DNA of 64,000 bases from Vanessa cardui (taxonomy: Eukaryota > Arthropoda > Insecta > Lepidoptera > Nymphalidae), in assembly GCF_905220365.1 (NCBI RefSeq), contig NC_061136.1, positions 9,961,702 through 10,025,701 on the forward strand. The letters run 5' to 3'. Below, piece by piece: positions 38,850-51,953 of this stretch (position 1 is the stretch's first letter; each line of letters starts with the position of its first letter). The notes beneath the pieces were generated by a model that saw only the letters and a program-made list of their open reading frames with translations, had not been told where the DNA came from and did not search any database. Both the position numbers and the translations under genes were made by a program.

Positions 38850-41820
38850 ATCCACGGCGACGGTTCGCTGTATGATGACGTTTGGTAATGATTGTAATCG
38901 CCTATTAAATTCAATGCGTTAGCAATAAATAGCCCTACACTAATGGCGGAAGCGTTTACGATGCATAAAGTAGCGAGTTTTGTTTTGCTATCATAACTAT
39001 ATTAGGAAATTGGATAATACTTGTATGAGTTTTTTAATAAGTAATATAATTGAAGGTTTTAATTAAAATCATCAATTAATGTAAAAAGTTAATATGTTTT
39101 GAGCTCATCGTATCATTACCGCAAGTCGTTAATCCAGTTTATAAATAAGTTTAGAAGTTAAACAATCTAATAAAATGAACCTACTCTGAAGTAATAAATA
39201 GAGCCACCCGCTGGTAAAGTAATCGAATAACAGTATGTTTAGAAAATAGCTTACACTTTGTAAATACAATCTCATATTGATTAAATTGATAATTTTCATA
39301 ATGTTTGAGCACACCGAGACATAAATATTGCATTTTAAATTATTCATAAACAAACAAGGTAAAAAAAAAACTCTTTTGAAATGTAATACGGGCTCCTAAT
39401 GGGAGTTCATCATGAAAAGTTCCAACTAACTTGGGGTAATAGATAATTGCTCAAATTATATGAATGCACCAGCAAATTAGGTGCTTATTTCCATGTCATA
39501 AGGTACAGAATAGAATATCTACACCTTGTCCAACTATGTTATGTAGATTTCATTTACTTAAAATTTGAATCCTTATCATTTAATTACTTTAGAATGATTT
39601 CAAAGTTACCTATACATTATCATCTTACAGTAGCAATTAAAAATACACATAATTACTTTAGATACGTCAAAACCAAATAACTACTTTATTTTAGTTGTAT
39701 AGAGTTCAATTTCGTTTGTTTCCAAAAACAAATTCATTACTCTTAAGTACTTTCATAAGTAAAAGGTATTGGTTGTGGATCTATTAAAGAGGTTTGATAA
39801 GAAGTATACATATATCCAATTGGGAAGATGATATAGACCTTATCGAGTCTACAAACATTAAATAGATAAAAAAATAATTACACTTATAATGTCATTGATA
39901 AGGAATGGGTATATAACCATAGCAAATGAAATAGACATGCCTGTATTTACACATGAAGTACAATGGGCATACTTATATTACTTGTAATTATAATAACATA
40001 AATCTTGAATAATTAATATAACTCTACATTACAATGTCAGTAATAAAGTAGGGAATGTCTGTAGGTATTTGGTAATATGAAGTAATTAGTAATCAAAAAT
40101 TGTAGTAAGCTTGTAGTACTAATTAAAACAATTCGTAAGTAATACAAAGAAGGTTTTATATTATTTAGTCAAATTTGTACCATAATGAGTATTTATTTGC
40201 AAAATGTGTTTAAAAATATTTCAAATATTTACAATAATCAGTAATCGTGCTATTTCTAATATTTAGTCCTCGCAAACAATTAGAGTTATAATAGGTAAAT
40301 TAATATAGCAACTCATTATTTTAACAGACATTTTTGGTTTCTTTTAAAATATTATTGTATTTTATGAATGGTAACACAACAGAAAAATGTTCTTTGGGTA
40401 TATTTAATGGTTTGAGACATAATATGTTTAGAATAATTTTAATTAATGATATATTTATTCAAATAATTATTAAATTTATTGCAGTTTTTTCTTACATAAA
40501 GATGTATATTTAAATTGATTCCTAATTTGAAATTATATTTTTTTATCTATTATAGAATCACTCTTTCTGACCCTAAGGTATATTTAATTATGCCCTGAAG
40601 TTAGAGGCATGAATTAGTTGTGGCATTTTGAAAAAAACTTACTATCATTTTTTCAGTGTACTTTGTTGTTAATTATACCTACTTATCTAATATTTGATAA
40701 AAATCTTAAACTTAAAGTAAGTATTATAATATGCCGACAAATAAATCCTTTATATATTATATATTTCCTCTAGCTTAGACATATTTATTATTCGATTATT
40801 CATTGGCAACCATAAATATTATTACTACACAACATTTGCCTTATAAACATTGAATATAGTCATATATAACCCTTGGAGAAAAACATGAATTTTATTAATA
40901 AAGTGCCGTTAATTTTCATATCTAATGCATAATACCATAAATAAGGTTTTGTAACATAAAGAAAGATTTTTAATTTAATTTATCAAATGTCTCTACAATA
41001 TTTTGTAAACTTTGGAACCCTTATTATTCACAGTGTTAAGTTCCAGTATTTTTATAAGATATACATTATATTATTAGATATATATTTATAAGATAACGGA
41101 TAAACCCTTTGTTTTTATCATATAACAGACGAATGAGAAGGTTATATTATATATATACTATTGTACATATATTTTAATTAATATAGAGTAAATGAGTTTT
41201 TTATTTATAAACTAAAAATAAAATATAATTAATTTTAGGTATTACTTCAAAATTGTAATTATATCTATCGCTCAATTATTTTAATTACATTAAAATATTA
41301 TCTAGGCAGTTTTGAGCTAGAAGCACTTCTTTCGATAAGTCCGACAATGTGGTATTTTAAAAATTTTAAATAACGAATGGTTAAGATGATTATCCAAAAT
41401 GTGGTGTCTTGCATATACGACGTAATTGGGTTTCTTCTTAAATATATTTTTTTATAATGAGAAGACGAATTCCATTGATGTAGAGACGATTGTTGAAAAA
41501 TTAATATTCTTGTTAGAGCATGGACATCGGAATTATGAAAAAAAAAATATCTACATAATTCGAAAGATAAAAAAATTGTAATCATCACTGTTACATCTTC
41601 CCACACATCGTTAAGAAAATTATCACAAGCATTGTGCCAACACGTTTGGAAGTGTCAATCTAATTTAGTGCCAGCTCGCAATGAATCGTGTAAAACAAGT
41701 TGAAATGTAGACACATTATTTTTATAAACGGATTTAAGACAAAAACGTGAATAGGCAAGTTTATCAAGCCCATCATTCCTCGACCGAACTTCCTTAAGTC
41801 TAGTTAAAAAACTAGTTCAT
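38850..41820. other. AT-rich non-coding DNA, possible intron
   Basis: If the 38763 donor is used, this is intronic. No exon-like segment, acceptor with downstream frame, or repeat was recognised. A 102-codon minus-strand frame (41606-41298) has no known motif. Confidence 0.5.
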
Positions 41821-41960
41821 GGTGTTTCGACGACTGCGCGAGCGCAATTCTCTCTCTTTGAAATTCTGCGCATGCGCATTGCCATATTCGTCTTATTTCA
41901 CATCACCTCTGTTAGATCTCAATCTCAGCTTATAATTCAGTGTCGCTTCTTACTGTTGTA
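41821..41960. promoter_or_regulatory. second promoter-like block with NRF1-type site
   Basis: A perfect TGCGCATGCGCA at 41867-41878 is preceded by a CpG patch (CGACGACTGCGCGAGCGC at 41829-41846) and a CT run. It is followed 59 bp later by an Inr-like TTCAGTGT (41937). The layout resembles a compact TATA-less promoter reading rightward, but no exon or donor downstream is convincing. It could be an enhancer. Confidence 0.35.
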
Positions 41961-42890
41961 TTTGTAAATTCAAGTATTAAAAAGGTCAATTTTAACGTTG
42001 AAATATATGAATTGTTAAAGTTATAACCGTTATTGTGCGGTTGGTTTTATATAAAATCAAAATGCAAAACTATGTGGAAAAATAAAACTCGAAATACACT
42101 TGAATGACGTGGTATTTAGTTAAGTATTGCGTGCATCTATACCATTCATCGGTTTATTCCGCTTAAGTACGTATTTCGCTAAGCGAGTTTTATATAAAAA
42201 AATAAAACTTTTACTATTAAACGTATTATTAAAAAATGATTAATGTGCGACTTCTTTTGAATAAATATGATTGATGTTTTACATTGAAAATAGAGACTTT
42301 ATTCTGGTAATAAATCTTTTAGTGTGTTATTCAAGTTTTCTTAATATAATTAGTTAATTTGAAAAAAAAAATAGTTTTTATTTTTTTTAATTAGCATTAC
42401 ATAAGCCAGAAGTAGAATAGTTATTAAATAGATAAATATAATAGATATGATGAAATTGTCTTGGAACCAATAAATTATCATCCTAATAAGTTAATGAGTG
42501 ATTCCAACAATTCTTGCTTTTTTATGTTCGGTCCCAAGTGCCAATGATGCCGGTTGGCAGTCGTTATTACCGTATAAGTCCACAAAAGCATCTGCCTATA
42601 GCGAATTTGATTAAAATTCATGTTTGTTTATCGTATATTTATTTTAAATGGGAAACAAACCATTTATATGCGGCAAATTGTAGAATAATCTTTTTATAAA
42701 TTGTAAAGATTCTCTTCAAACTAAACAAAAGAATATGACAATATAACTAGAATATTATTAAGTATTGTCAACTTCCTTAATTTTTTTAAAGAAATGATAC
42801 GGACATACCTTCGTACGCAACAGCACGGTAAGACGTCAATAAATTAAAGTACAAACAGGAATGTCTATAAATAAAGCAACTTTGTACTGT
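41961..42890. other. AT-rich non-coding DNA
   Basis: No gene or repeat was recognised. Confidence 0.5.
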
Positions 42891-43400
42891 TAAACCGAGC
42901 TCCGTATGCAGCTCACGTGCGGTCGATCATCGCTATCGAATTTTTAATTTCGACAAAAAAATCGTTTCGAAGCGTCAAACATGCGCACAGACAGGTGAAC
43001 GCCTTACCTCCCGCGGTACACGTGAAAAAATCAATCGTTAAAAAAGCGCAAGCATCGCCTCACGATCATATCTACTTGAAACACGTCGTGAGAGACAAAT
43101 TGCACTCACATCAAACGTCACCGATCGTCCCCGTGCCGGACGGAATAAGCAAATAGCCGATTGTTTAGATCGAAGACGCATATTACGGGGATTCCGTCCC
43201 ACCGGTCCGGCAACAGAACGCAAATTGCCTTATCGCTAGAAACCGTGAGGAACCGTAAACCGGACCGTAAAGCACCGCACTTCAGCTTTAAATCCGCATA
43301 ATTATCCTATAGGCTATAAATTGTACGGTGTGGGTGCACGCGTCGTTTGTATTCTCATTGGTGCCTTGTGTGTTACAACATCATTGAATCGTTTATACTA
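42891..43400 (-). promoter_or_regulatory. CpG-rich block with minus-strand donor; possible exon
   Basis: This is the second most CpG-rich segment. On the minus strand it contains GGGAG|GTAAGG, a strong donor with the exon ending at 43008. The exon would lie in about 43350-43008. An upstream TTTATAGCC near 43310-43318 could be a degenerate TATA. A 61-codon minus-strand frame (43223-43038) and a 79-codon plus-strand frame (42917-43156, no ATG start) overlap it, and neither is recognisable. If real, this transcript runs leftward, towards the rightward one from 38.1 kb. Conserved regulatory DNA is an equally good reading. Confidence 0.3.
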
Positions 43401-45847
43401 TAATGGAATTTTTTCAAATTATTATCGTCAAATTACGTAATATACGAAAACGAATTATAAATTATTTATTTACATAAAGCTAATTAATTAATAATTACAA
43501 TCCACTTTTAAAAAAAAGTATTCGATAAATATTTATACCTATTCCAATTTCTTTACACCTTATTTTCAAAACCCAAGATTATGATAACAACACATAAATA
43601 TTTTATGGAGCTTATAATATGTCATACTAATTGCATTAAAATAAATTTGAATAGATCAGTCCCATAAACTTGACAATGCGTTTGTGTATCTATAAACATA
43701 AGTATTTATTCGGTAAGCTCAAATCTATCTTGTCCATATTTTTGTCTATGATTTAAAGATGTTTTGACCTCAGTTCGATAATGAATGAGCCGGTCGTAAA
43801 CGCCGGAGTCAAGAGAACATTAATGTCAATAAAAAAGCCATAAACTCTATTAGCCATCATAAACTCGCCGCATCTGTTCAATAACTCGTTTCGCGTACAA
43901 AGTGTTAATTATTCGATTATTGTAATATCGATAATACGACAAATCGATGTTTCTTCGGTATTACTCATAAAAAAATCAATATGCATTCGTTTACAACTAA
44001 TTTATTTTATCTATTGTGCTAATTAATTGTTTTGAAATATCACTCTATTTAAAATGAAATGATACTAAGAATTAGCGAGCTTAATTTTTTTTCGTACGAT
44101 CCCTAAGAGCAGTAAATTTAGCTTGTCGAATGATAGTATTTTTAGATAAAGAACACGGAAACGAACTTTTGTAATGAACCTCACAAATAGAGCCATAAAT
44201 AAACGCAAGGTGCTATAATGTTACTTTGGCCACAATTCTTCAAAATATTATCAACGCATAAATTCATTGTACAATTGATTACCATAATAATTCGTTACCT
44301 GTAAGCAGGTGAATTGTTTAAAATTGACAATGCCTTCGTCGATTTGTGCAACACATTCTTTTACCACGGGACACTTCTATTGTTGTATGTTCTTTACTTT
44401 TTACGACTTAACGGACCTTCAAGAGAAAATTGTAAACATAACGGCTCCGTTGATTTTGCATCTTTGCATTGTTCAACAGCACAAAAGCTTACGATTTGCC
44501 GTTTTTTGTCGGTCGCTGTTAGACATTGCTGTATTTTGTTCAATAATTTGTTACTGTTACTTAATTTCTAAACATATGTTTTGAGATTTTTATTGTTTTA
44601 AATTAGAATAAATGTTATTTGACTCTTCTCAATTGCTTCTGTGCAATTTCATGTATCTATTCAATATTTTTTTATCTGACTTTTGTTTCGATGAATGATC
44701 CTTGTTTTAAATATTCTAACAATGACTAGAAATGTTAATGTTTACACTTTACACAAAAAGTAAAGACAATAAAACCTTTTTCGAAACGTATTCAATATTT
44801 AAAAATATAAGATAATGTAATTTAAAAAAAAAACCGTTTAAATTGTTTGTCTAATTTCGTTAAGCCTGAAGGGTGGTTTGGTACTTTCTTATTATTTATA
44901 CATAAGAAACTTTGTCGGTCCGTCGAAGGAGTGTGGTGGTGCGGCTCGAAAATTGTAATATTTCAAAATTACTCAAGAGTCGCGTTCGCTTGAATAATGC
45001 GATAACTTTGTGAGGGCTGCCTCACCCCGTGCGTGCCTCCCGGCTTCGAACTTCTGTTCCCGACTTTGATCAAAATATACTCTCAAAAGTTGATTCGTTT
45101 AATTAAAGACATTGTGTTATATTTCTCTAAGCTATAATACCTAAATCACGATTCAATAGTTCTTTCACTAAGTTACTAGCCAATAGTCATTTTTGCTTCA
45201 ATAAATAAGTACTTAATTACTAACTTATCAACAGATTATTTTTAGTTTACCATAAAACTATATACCTATTAAATACCTATTAAAAACTACTAAAATGATA
45301 GAATTAATACCTATTATATTATACCTCTTTTTTAAAATATTTTCCTTTTAAGTCTTGCAGAGTTTTCATATGACCCACGATCATTCGAAGAAAGCATACC
45401 GCGACCGAACCGTTAAAATCCTAACTGATTCAGTCGGTATAAACGTATGGTTTATTATGGCTATATAGTTCCTGGAGGCCGCACGTGCTTGCAGCCATGT
45501 GACAAACCGGTCTTAAGTAAGCCTAGTAACCTCCAAACGACTTACGTGAGCCATAGTGATTCCTCAATTCACTTTTAGTGGCCCTTACTGAGCGCTTGTG
45601 GGAAACTAAAAATCGTGTGAAAATTATATCGCATGTCCGTATTATAAAAATTTTTCCTCAATGAATATACGGTTAGTAGCCGTACTAATAGTTACCGTAA
45701 TTTTACAGTAAGTGTATGATTATAATCATTAATTTAAAACTACTTTCCTTGCAAACATTTGAAGTTGTTTTATTATTATATTTGAATTGATCATATTACT
45801 ATATCATAGGAACGATCTGTTTTGCATGTTACATTTATATGAACATA
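43401..45847. other. AT-rich DNA with minor GC-richer patches
   Basis: No gene was found. GC-richer patches lie at about 44925-45060 and 45475-45605. Two overlapping frames at 44309-44584 are in different phases and featureless. Confidence 0.5.
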
Positions 45848-46047
45848 CTAGCTGTTCCCGCGACGTTGTACGCCTTTGAATATAACAAAAAAAAAATTGT
45901 AGCCTAAGTTACTCCCTATTATATCAGTTATCTGCCAGAGAAAGTCCCGTCAAAATCTCTGATTAGCCGGAACATACGTAATAACGTAAATAGGGGCAAT
46001 TTTAATATTACAAACAGACACTCCAATTTTATTATATGTATATAGAT
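45848..46047 (-). mobile_element. short Helitron-like element
   Basis: On the minus strand the right terminus reads CGTCGCGGGAACAGCTAG followed by T, at 45848. The body contains AAAGTCCCGTCAAAATC and the outer end AACAGACACTCCAATTTTA. This matches, from memory, a common lepidopteran short element. The distal limit is approximate. Confidence 0.5.
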
Positions 46048-46614
46048 AATTGCGAAGTTAATAAATGTTACCAAAAATGTTCTTAACTTCTAGATTCAGA
46101 AATATGACTAAAATATAACAATATCAATAAACGTTTCTGAAACTAAACAGCGGATATATTTCACATAAACCGAAACAGAAATTCGCAATTATAACAGAAC
46201 ATTATGCAAAAATTTGTTAAGTCATATCTAACCTACTTTTGCATTTGTGGAATTATTATATTAAACCGTAATCGGGTTTGTGAAACAAAGCTATATATCA
46301 GAAATGGTGTTCTAGACAAGTCACCAACTTAAATATTTTATCTTATATCTTATGTGCTCCTACAAAGTTAGGTATGACTCATCTAGAAAATCCCGATGTC
46401 TTTGTTTTAGTTTATTTCCATTACCTTTTTATTTATAATACCCATGAATCACATATTTACATATATATAATATCAAAACTGTATTTTAAGTGCCTCTAAA
46501 TGTTTTGTGCTTAAAATATTTGTTCAAGAATTTTGATCTTCAATAAAAAACAAACATGATATAAAATAATATCATTCATATAAGGAGACGTTATATGTAA
46601 ATATATATTATATA
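46048..46614. other. AT-rich non-coding DNA
   Basis: Nothing was recognised between two Helitron-like elements. Confidence 0.5.
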
Positions 46615-46823
46615 TCCTTCTAGTCCTACTACTATTATAAATGCGGAAGTTCGTGAGGATGTATGTATGTATGTTTGTTACACCTTCTCGAAAAAACTCT
46701 TGAACGGATTTGGATGAAATTTTACAGAACATGAGCAATAGTTTATAATGATTTTAGGTATGTAATTTTTCATAATATAACTATACATATCAAGTACCCG
46801 CGCGAAGCCGGGCGGGTCACTAG
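46615..46823 (+). mobile_element. non-autonomous Helitron, 209 bp
   Basis: The element begins TC after an A (46614/46615), with ACTATTATAAATGCGGAAGT close behind. It ends in a GC-rich hairpin (stem ACCCGC 46796-46801 / GCGGGT 46812-46817), then CA, then CTAG at 46820-46823 followed by T. These are Helitron hallmarks: 5' TC, subterminal hairpin, 3' CTRR, and insertion between A and T without duplication. It has no coding capacity. A 75-codon minus-strand frame over it is spurious. Confidence 0.65.
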
Positions 46824-49800
46824 TATTATCATAAAGTATTTTACAAATATGTTAATTAAAATAAAATTATAAAAAATATATCACTTTTACCTAGCAATTA
46901 TTACAAGATTATGCCAAGTGTGCATAATAAAAAAAAACAGAAGCCAGAGATCAACGATAAAAAAATAAAAAAAAATAATAATTAAGGTTCAATACACACC
47001 CGAGCCAATAACTCGCGTTAATACGTTATTCTCGCATACTAAATAGTTCTCGAGTTCAGTTACAACTGGAGCGGAACCTGTACCGACTGGCATTGTCTTA
47101 TTGTTACTTCGCTTTTAAAACACGCGAATTATGACACGATTATTATGAAATTATAATTACTATTAAAACATAACGTGTAACGCTATCACAAATAACGTTG
47201 ATTAACTAAACTTAACAGTTGAAACTGTATTGCATTTATTCTTTGTTTAAATTGGATAACCGATTATAAAATAAACTTAAATATTGTTATTGAAAATAAA
47301 TCGTGTACAACTCTATCATTACTTAATATGTCTATTTTATTTTATTATATTGGTATGATAAAGTTGTGTGAAGTTTAATGTAAACAATTATTCATAATAA
47401 TTTACTCACATCAATTTGATCATTTAAAGAAAAAAAATTCCTAATGATTAAAGTTGACTAATTGTCATGTAATAGATACTGTTTAATCAAGCGGTATGTA
47501 AGCGGTAAACTACGTTTATTAGCAAGTTATATTGATTATCACATGTCATATAGAAATATTTTGATGATAATGGCAAGTCTTGATTAACCCTAAAAGAATT
47601 TGTGGCACGAGCCTAAGGTCCAGTGCGGTTTATCTTAATTTTAATCTTTATTAAAAGACCCCAAATTATGTGCACCCAATACGCATCCTCTTGCACGTTT
47701 TCAAACGAGAATTTATGTAATTGTTCTAGAAAAAAGTGGCATGAACTACTATACAGTTCATGCCACTTAAAAACACGGTTAATGAATATGAAAAAAATAT
47801 AGGAGACTATGTTAATAACATAGATTGCGATTACTTCGAGATCATTTTGACGATATAGTTTCTTATAGTATCATAAATTCAAGCGAACAATATTAGATGA
47901 AAGTTTTAAATCCACACGCGACTGAGTTCTTGTATAAGCCGTATCTTTAATTGAATATTCTCGTAAGTCGACTGTAACCGCACCTTCAAGTTCGTTCTCA
48001 AAACTTGAAGTATTCCCAACTCCAAGAATTCCTAGAACTTGCCTCGTCTCGTTACAACGCTCGCCGCAAAACCTCTTCTTATTTATGCTTCTACTTTATT
48101 CCATTTGCGGGCAACTTCCAGTTCTGTAGCTGAAATTTTTAAGTATAGTGTGTGATATGAAGTTTCTTTTGATTTTATAATTCACACGTTATATAAACGT
48201 ACCGCAGACCGTCCAGTTTCAAAACTTAGTAACTGCCAAGGACTTTACCCAAAACATGCCCATTAATGAAATAAATGGTGTATATTAAAGATAAAACCTC
48301 CAAAAAATTATTGATATAACTATTAGAATTTGCCAGATATTGTCACTTTTTAAGATACATTACAAAAAAATACATAAAATATTTTCATTTAATTTATATT
48401 CATCATTGTGTTACGCAATAAAAAAAAAAATAGCGTGTAATGTTACAAGCGTCGATAAAAAGAAATCCATGATTGCATTGGGATGATATGCACTAATTAT
48501 AACTACTTCTGTGCTCAAAGTTTTTTTAAACATATCAATGTTCGTTCGATAACTATGCGAAGAACTAAGAACAAGCAAGTGCATGCCATTATAAGATTGG
48601 ATTCCCCTAGAACCTTGAACGTACACGCAACAAGTAATCCATAATAAAAACTATAAGTTAGTCAAGTATAATTCTCATAACAAAGTTCTATTTTTTGCAA
48701 AGTTGATTTGATTCTTCGTAATAGAAAGAAAGCGAGTATAAAAAACTGTGTTTACGGAAACCAATAAATACGGTTACGGCGGCGTAAATAATTGGGTAAA
48801 TTTTTTTAATACGCTGTTTTACGTCAGTCACACCTAGGAATCATAGCTGGTTCCGTTCGCGATAACGACATGAGTGGAAATGTTATATCAAAATAACATT
48901 TGATATACCATATCCAATTAAAATAAAAAAAAAAGTGTACACCGCTTTCTAGAATTCGATACACGCAATTGAAAGGTGTCGGAAAAACGCTGGCAATTCT
49001 ATGAAAATGCATCGCAGTGAAGAAACCTGCCGTGGAATACCATGTGCTGTTCGTCAATAAACAATATCGATAATAATGCGTTTCAATGGAATTTAATCTT
49101 TGTCAGTATTGGTTTAATGTGCAATTTGTATTGGTTGACAAATGGCTCTTATGTTATTATATTATGTTACCTTAATTGTTTCCACTTTTTGCGCGTGCAA
49201 GGTGCGGATATAGGTATCTACCACTTTACCAGGCATGTATAAACGCGTCTATCCAATTTATTATTATAGGTGGTCTAGCACGTATAGATCTGTTTTTATA
49301 CTTTTCTCGTGTACGCGGCGTAGGTACTATCTGCATTAATATTGATGAGAGAATTTAATTTAATAAAGTTTACGGTGAAATGTACATTGTTCGCGATTAC
49401 TATCAAAAACAAATGTAATGTTTGGCATGTTAAAATTACGAAAAAGTTTCAACTTGTTTTTAAACAAAAGATCACTGAAGCGTAAAGCAATGCATTTATA
49501 ATTTGAATATGTTTTATATAGAAATTGCAAAAAACCGACGGCTTTAACATTGCGCTTAACCGTTACAAAGTAATTGACTTATTTTTTGTTATTTCTAATT
49601 ATAAACGCTAATTAAATCTGTTTGAGCGATAGTCGCTTGTTTTTTGTTTTCATTATACGTAACTTTGAAAAGGAACACTTTGTTAATAAACAATTTCTTA
49701 AATAAAAATCTGAATACATCTAGACGTACCTATTAATTTAGTTATCTAAATTCAAATTTCAAGAAGATTTCAAAACGTGATAAATAATTATTTTATAATT

Positions 49801-51706
49801 TTTATATCTTTAATCTTATACAAACTATAAAATATTCATGATTAATTACTTTAAGGCGTTTTATTAATGCTACCTCAGTAGAAGTGTGAACCTTAATTTT
49901 TTTACATAAAATCTATAAGTGATAGATTGATTCAAATATTTCGAACTGATTAAGAATACGATCTTTTTTCTATATTCGAAATCATCGTATAACATAAATG
50001 TCACTTAACTTTTAAGATAAAGAATGCAGTAATTACATACACGTTAAACATTATTGAAAGAGACTGTAGCAATTGGTTACGTGTATAGCAACTTTAAGAT
50101 TAGATTTGTTTCGTTTATTTTAATCATTCTTCCTCATGTCGGTATGAAGTCATACAATGCAACATAACTGTTGCACGAGTGTAATATTTTTATTTGGTCG
50201 TAAATGGACAATCCTAAAATTTCGACATTATGCAAATCAGCGCTTTTTAAAAATAATCTCAAATTCCTTTGTCTACTAAATTGTAACTAACATTCATAAT
50301 ATCGCTTGCTTCTAACACAACTGAGTTAGAAGTTTTTTTAGTGATGTCTCTATACGATTATTTTAGCATATATTGCCTACTGGTAATACTTGGTATACTT
50401 ACCATGTATAAAATTGATGACGACGGTAATTCAACCCACGGCTCAGACACCTTAGACTTTTGTTGTTGAGACTTTTAATTAAAAAAAAAAACCATCACTA
50501 CTTATTATTCATAGCAGTTATTATATGATATCACTGTTTATCTTATAAACCATATTTCTTTTTTGTAATAATCTAATTCAATCACCTGAATTAATTGTTA
50601 TGATATTTATATATATTTATTATAAGAATTGTACAAAACATGTTAATACTAATGTCTTAACATAGTCAGCTATGGGTAAATATGTATATGTAAATATAAT
50701 TTTTAAAGGTTTAATAGTAGTAGCAAAATTTCTTAAATGTCCCACGGTTGGGTAAAAGAGTTCATTGTGGATAGAGGTGGGCTCTTGTCACAGATTTTTG
50801 GCCAACAAAAAGAATTCATAAATATGTTGTGTATCTATAATTATATCAATATGGATATTACAACACTTAATATTTGAAAATAATATTTTTACTTTAATTG
50901 CGGCTCGATGACGCGGAGCCCGATAATTGTTTATACAAATAATACTATACTATTATCCAATACAAAATACACCCAAAATAAACAATGTAGATATAGTAAA
51001 ATATGTCGGACACAGAGATATGTCTCATTTTATCTAAACCATCGAGAGACCCAATACATATACAAAAAAATCATTGAATTCGGTCCAAGTAATTAAAAGA
51101 AGTTCAGTTATGTACATGCGATCAGAAGATTTATATACGAGTACATAAAGATTATATCAAATTTTTGATAGCTATTTACATTGAGTAATCGATTAATGTA
51201 TATAAATCAAAATGAAATACTGACCATTGTAATGACTTCTACATAATATATTTAAAATAAACATAGTAGTAAACTAGTTATTATAAATAATAATACGTGA
51301 TATTAGATATTATTAAATTTATTAGTTGCTTTAGTCTATAATCATTTAAAGGAACACATTAAATTCACTTTCAATAATGGTTTTATTGCTGATAGTAATT
51401 GTGTATGTCGGTATCATCGGTTCGGTTTTAGTATTACCGAATTAAACGGTACACTTCATACAAAATATAAATAATTTTGGTATCAAAGTATCTAGATTGA
51501 TAGTTTGAATCAAATTAAATTTCACTCATAATCGGGTGATATGATCTTTGATTATGTATAAGTGTAGATATACTATCAAATCGGAAGACGCGTCGAAAAA
51601 AGTGGTTACAGTTGGTCATTAAAGTACACGCATACTATAGTAAAGGTAGTATGATTGTAAAACGTAGCTGATACGCACACCAAGATAATAAAGTTGATTC
51701 TTTTTT
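46824..51706. other. AT-rich non-coding DNA
   Basis: No gene was recognised. A GC-richer patch lies at 47990-48125. Frames of 60-77 codons at 48411-49358 overlap in several phases and have no motifs. The hairpin at 47734-47768 is listed separately. Confidence 0.5.
47734..47768. repeat. perfect 14-bp inverted repeat
   Basis: Arms AAGTGGCATGAACT (47734-47747) and its exact complement (47755-47768) flank a 7-nt loop ACTATAC. Confidence 0.85.
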
Positions 51707-51914
51707 TTATGGTATAGGTTGGCGGACGAGCATATGGGCCATCTGATAGTAAGTGGTCACCATCACCCATAGACAATGACGCTGTAAGAAATATTAACTA
51801 TTCTTTACATCGTCAATGTGCCACCAACCTTGGGAACTAAGATAGTATGTCCCTTGTGCCTGTAGTTACACTGGCTCACTCACCCTTCAAACCGAAACAC
51901 AACAATACTACCAA
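51707..51914 (-). repeat. Metulj-like SINE with internal deletion
   Basis: It matches the reverse of the 6487 copy from GGTATAGGTTGGCGGACGAG through CACAACAATACT. It then jumps to ACCAAGTA, which lies at the extreme opposite end of the family. The roughly 80-nt stretch containing GTTTGGCGGTAGAATAT and GTGGTACC in other copies is missing. Sequence quality is otherwise good, so it is relatively young. Confidence 0.75.
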
Positions 51915-51953
51915 GTATTCTTTTATTTTAGTTCATTTTTAAGATATACTATA

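Noticed and set aside
44309..44584. Overlapping 91- and 85-codon plus-strand frames
   Set aside because: Two different phases are open over the same DNA, both Cys/Leu/Phe-rich from T-rich sequence, with no motifs or splice context.
47838..47850. 13-nt match (GAGATCATTTTGA) to the bantam microRNA 5' region
   Set aside because: The base before it is C rather than T, the match ends after 13 nt, and no complementary arm forming a precursor hairpin is visible on either side.
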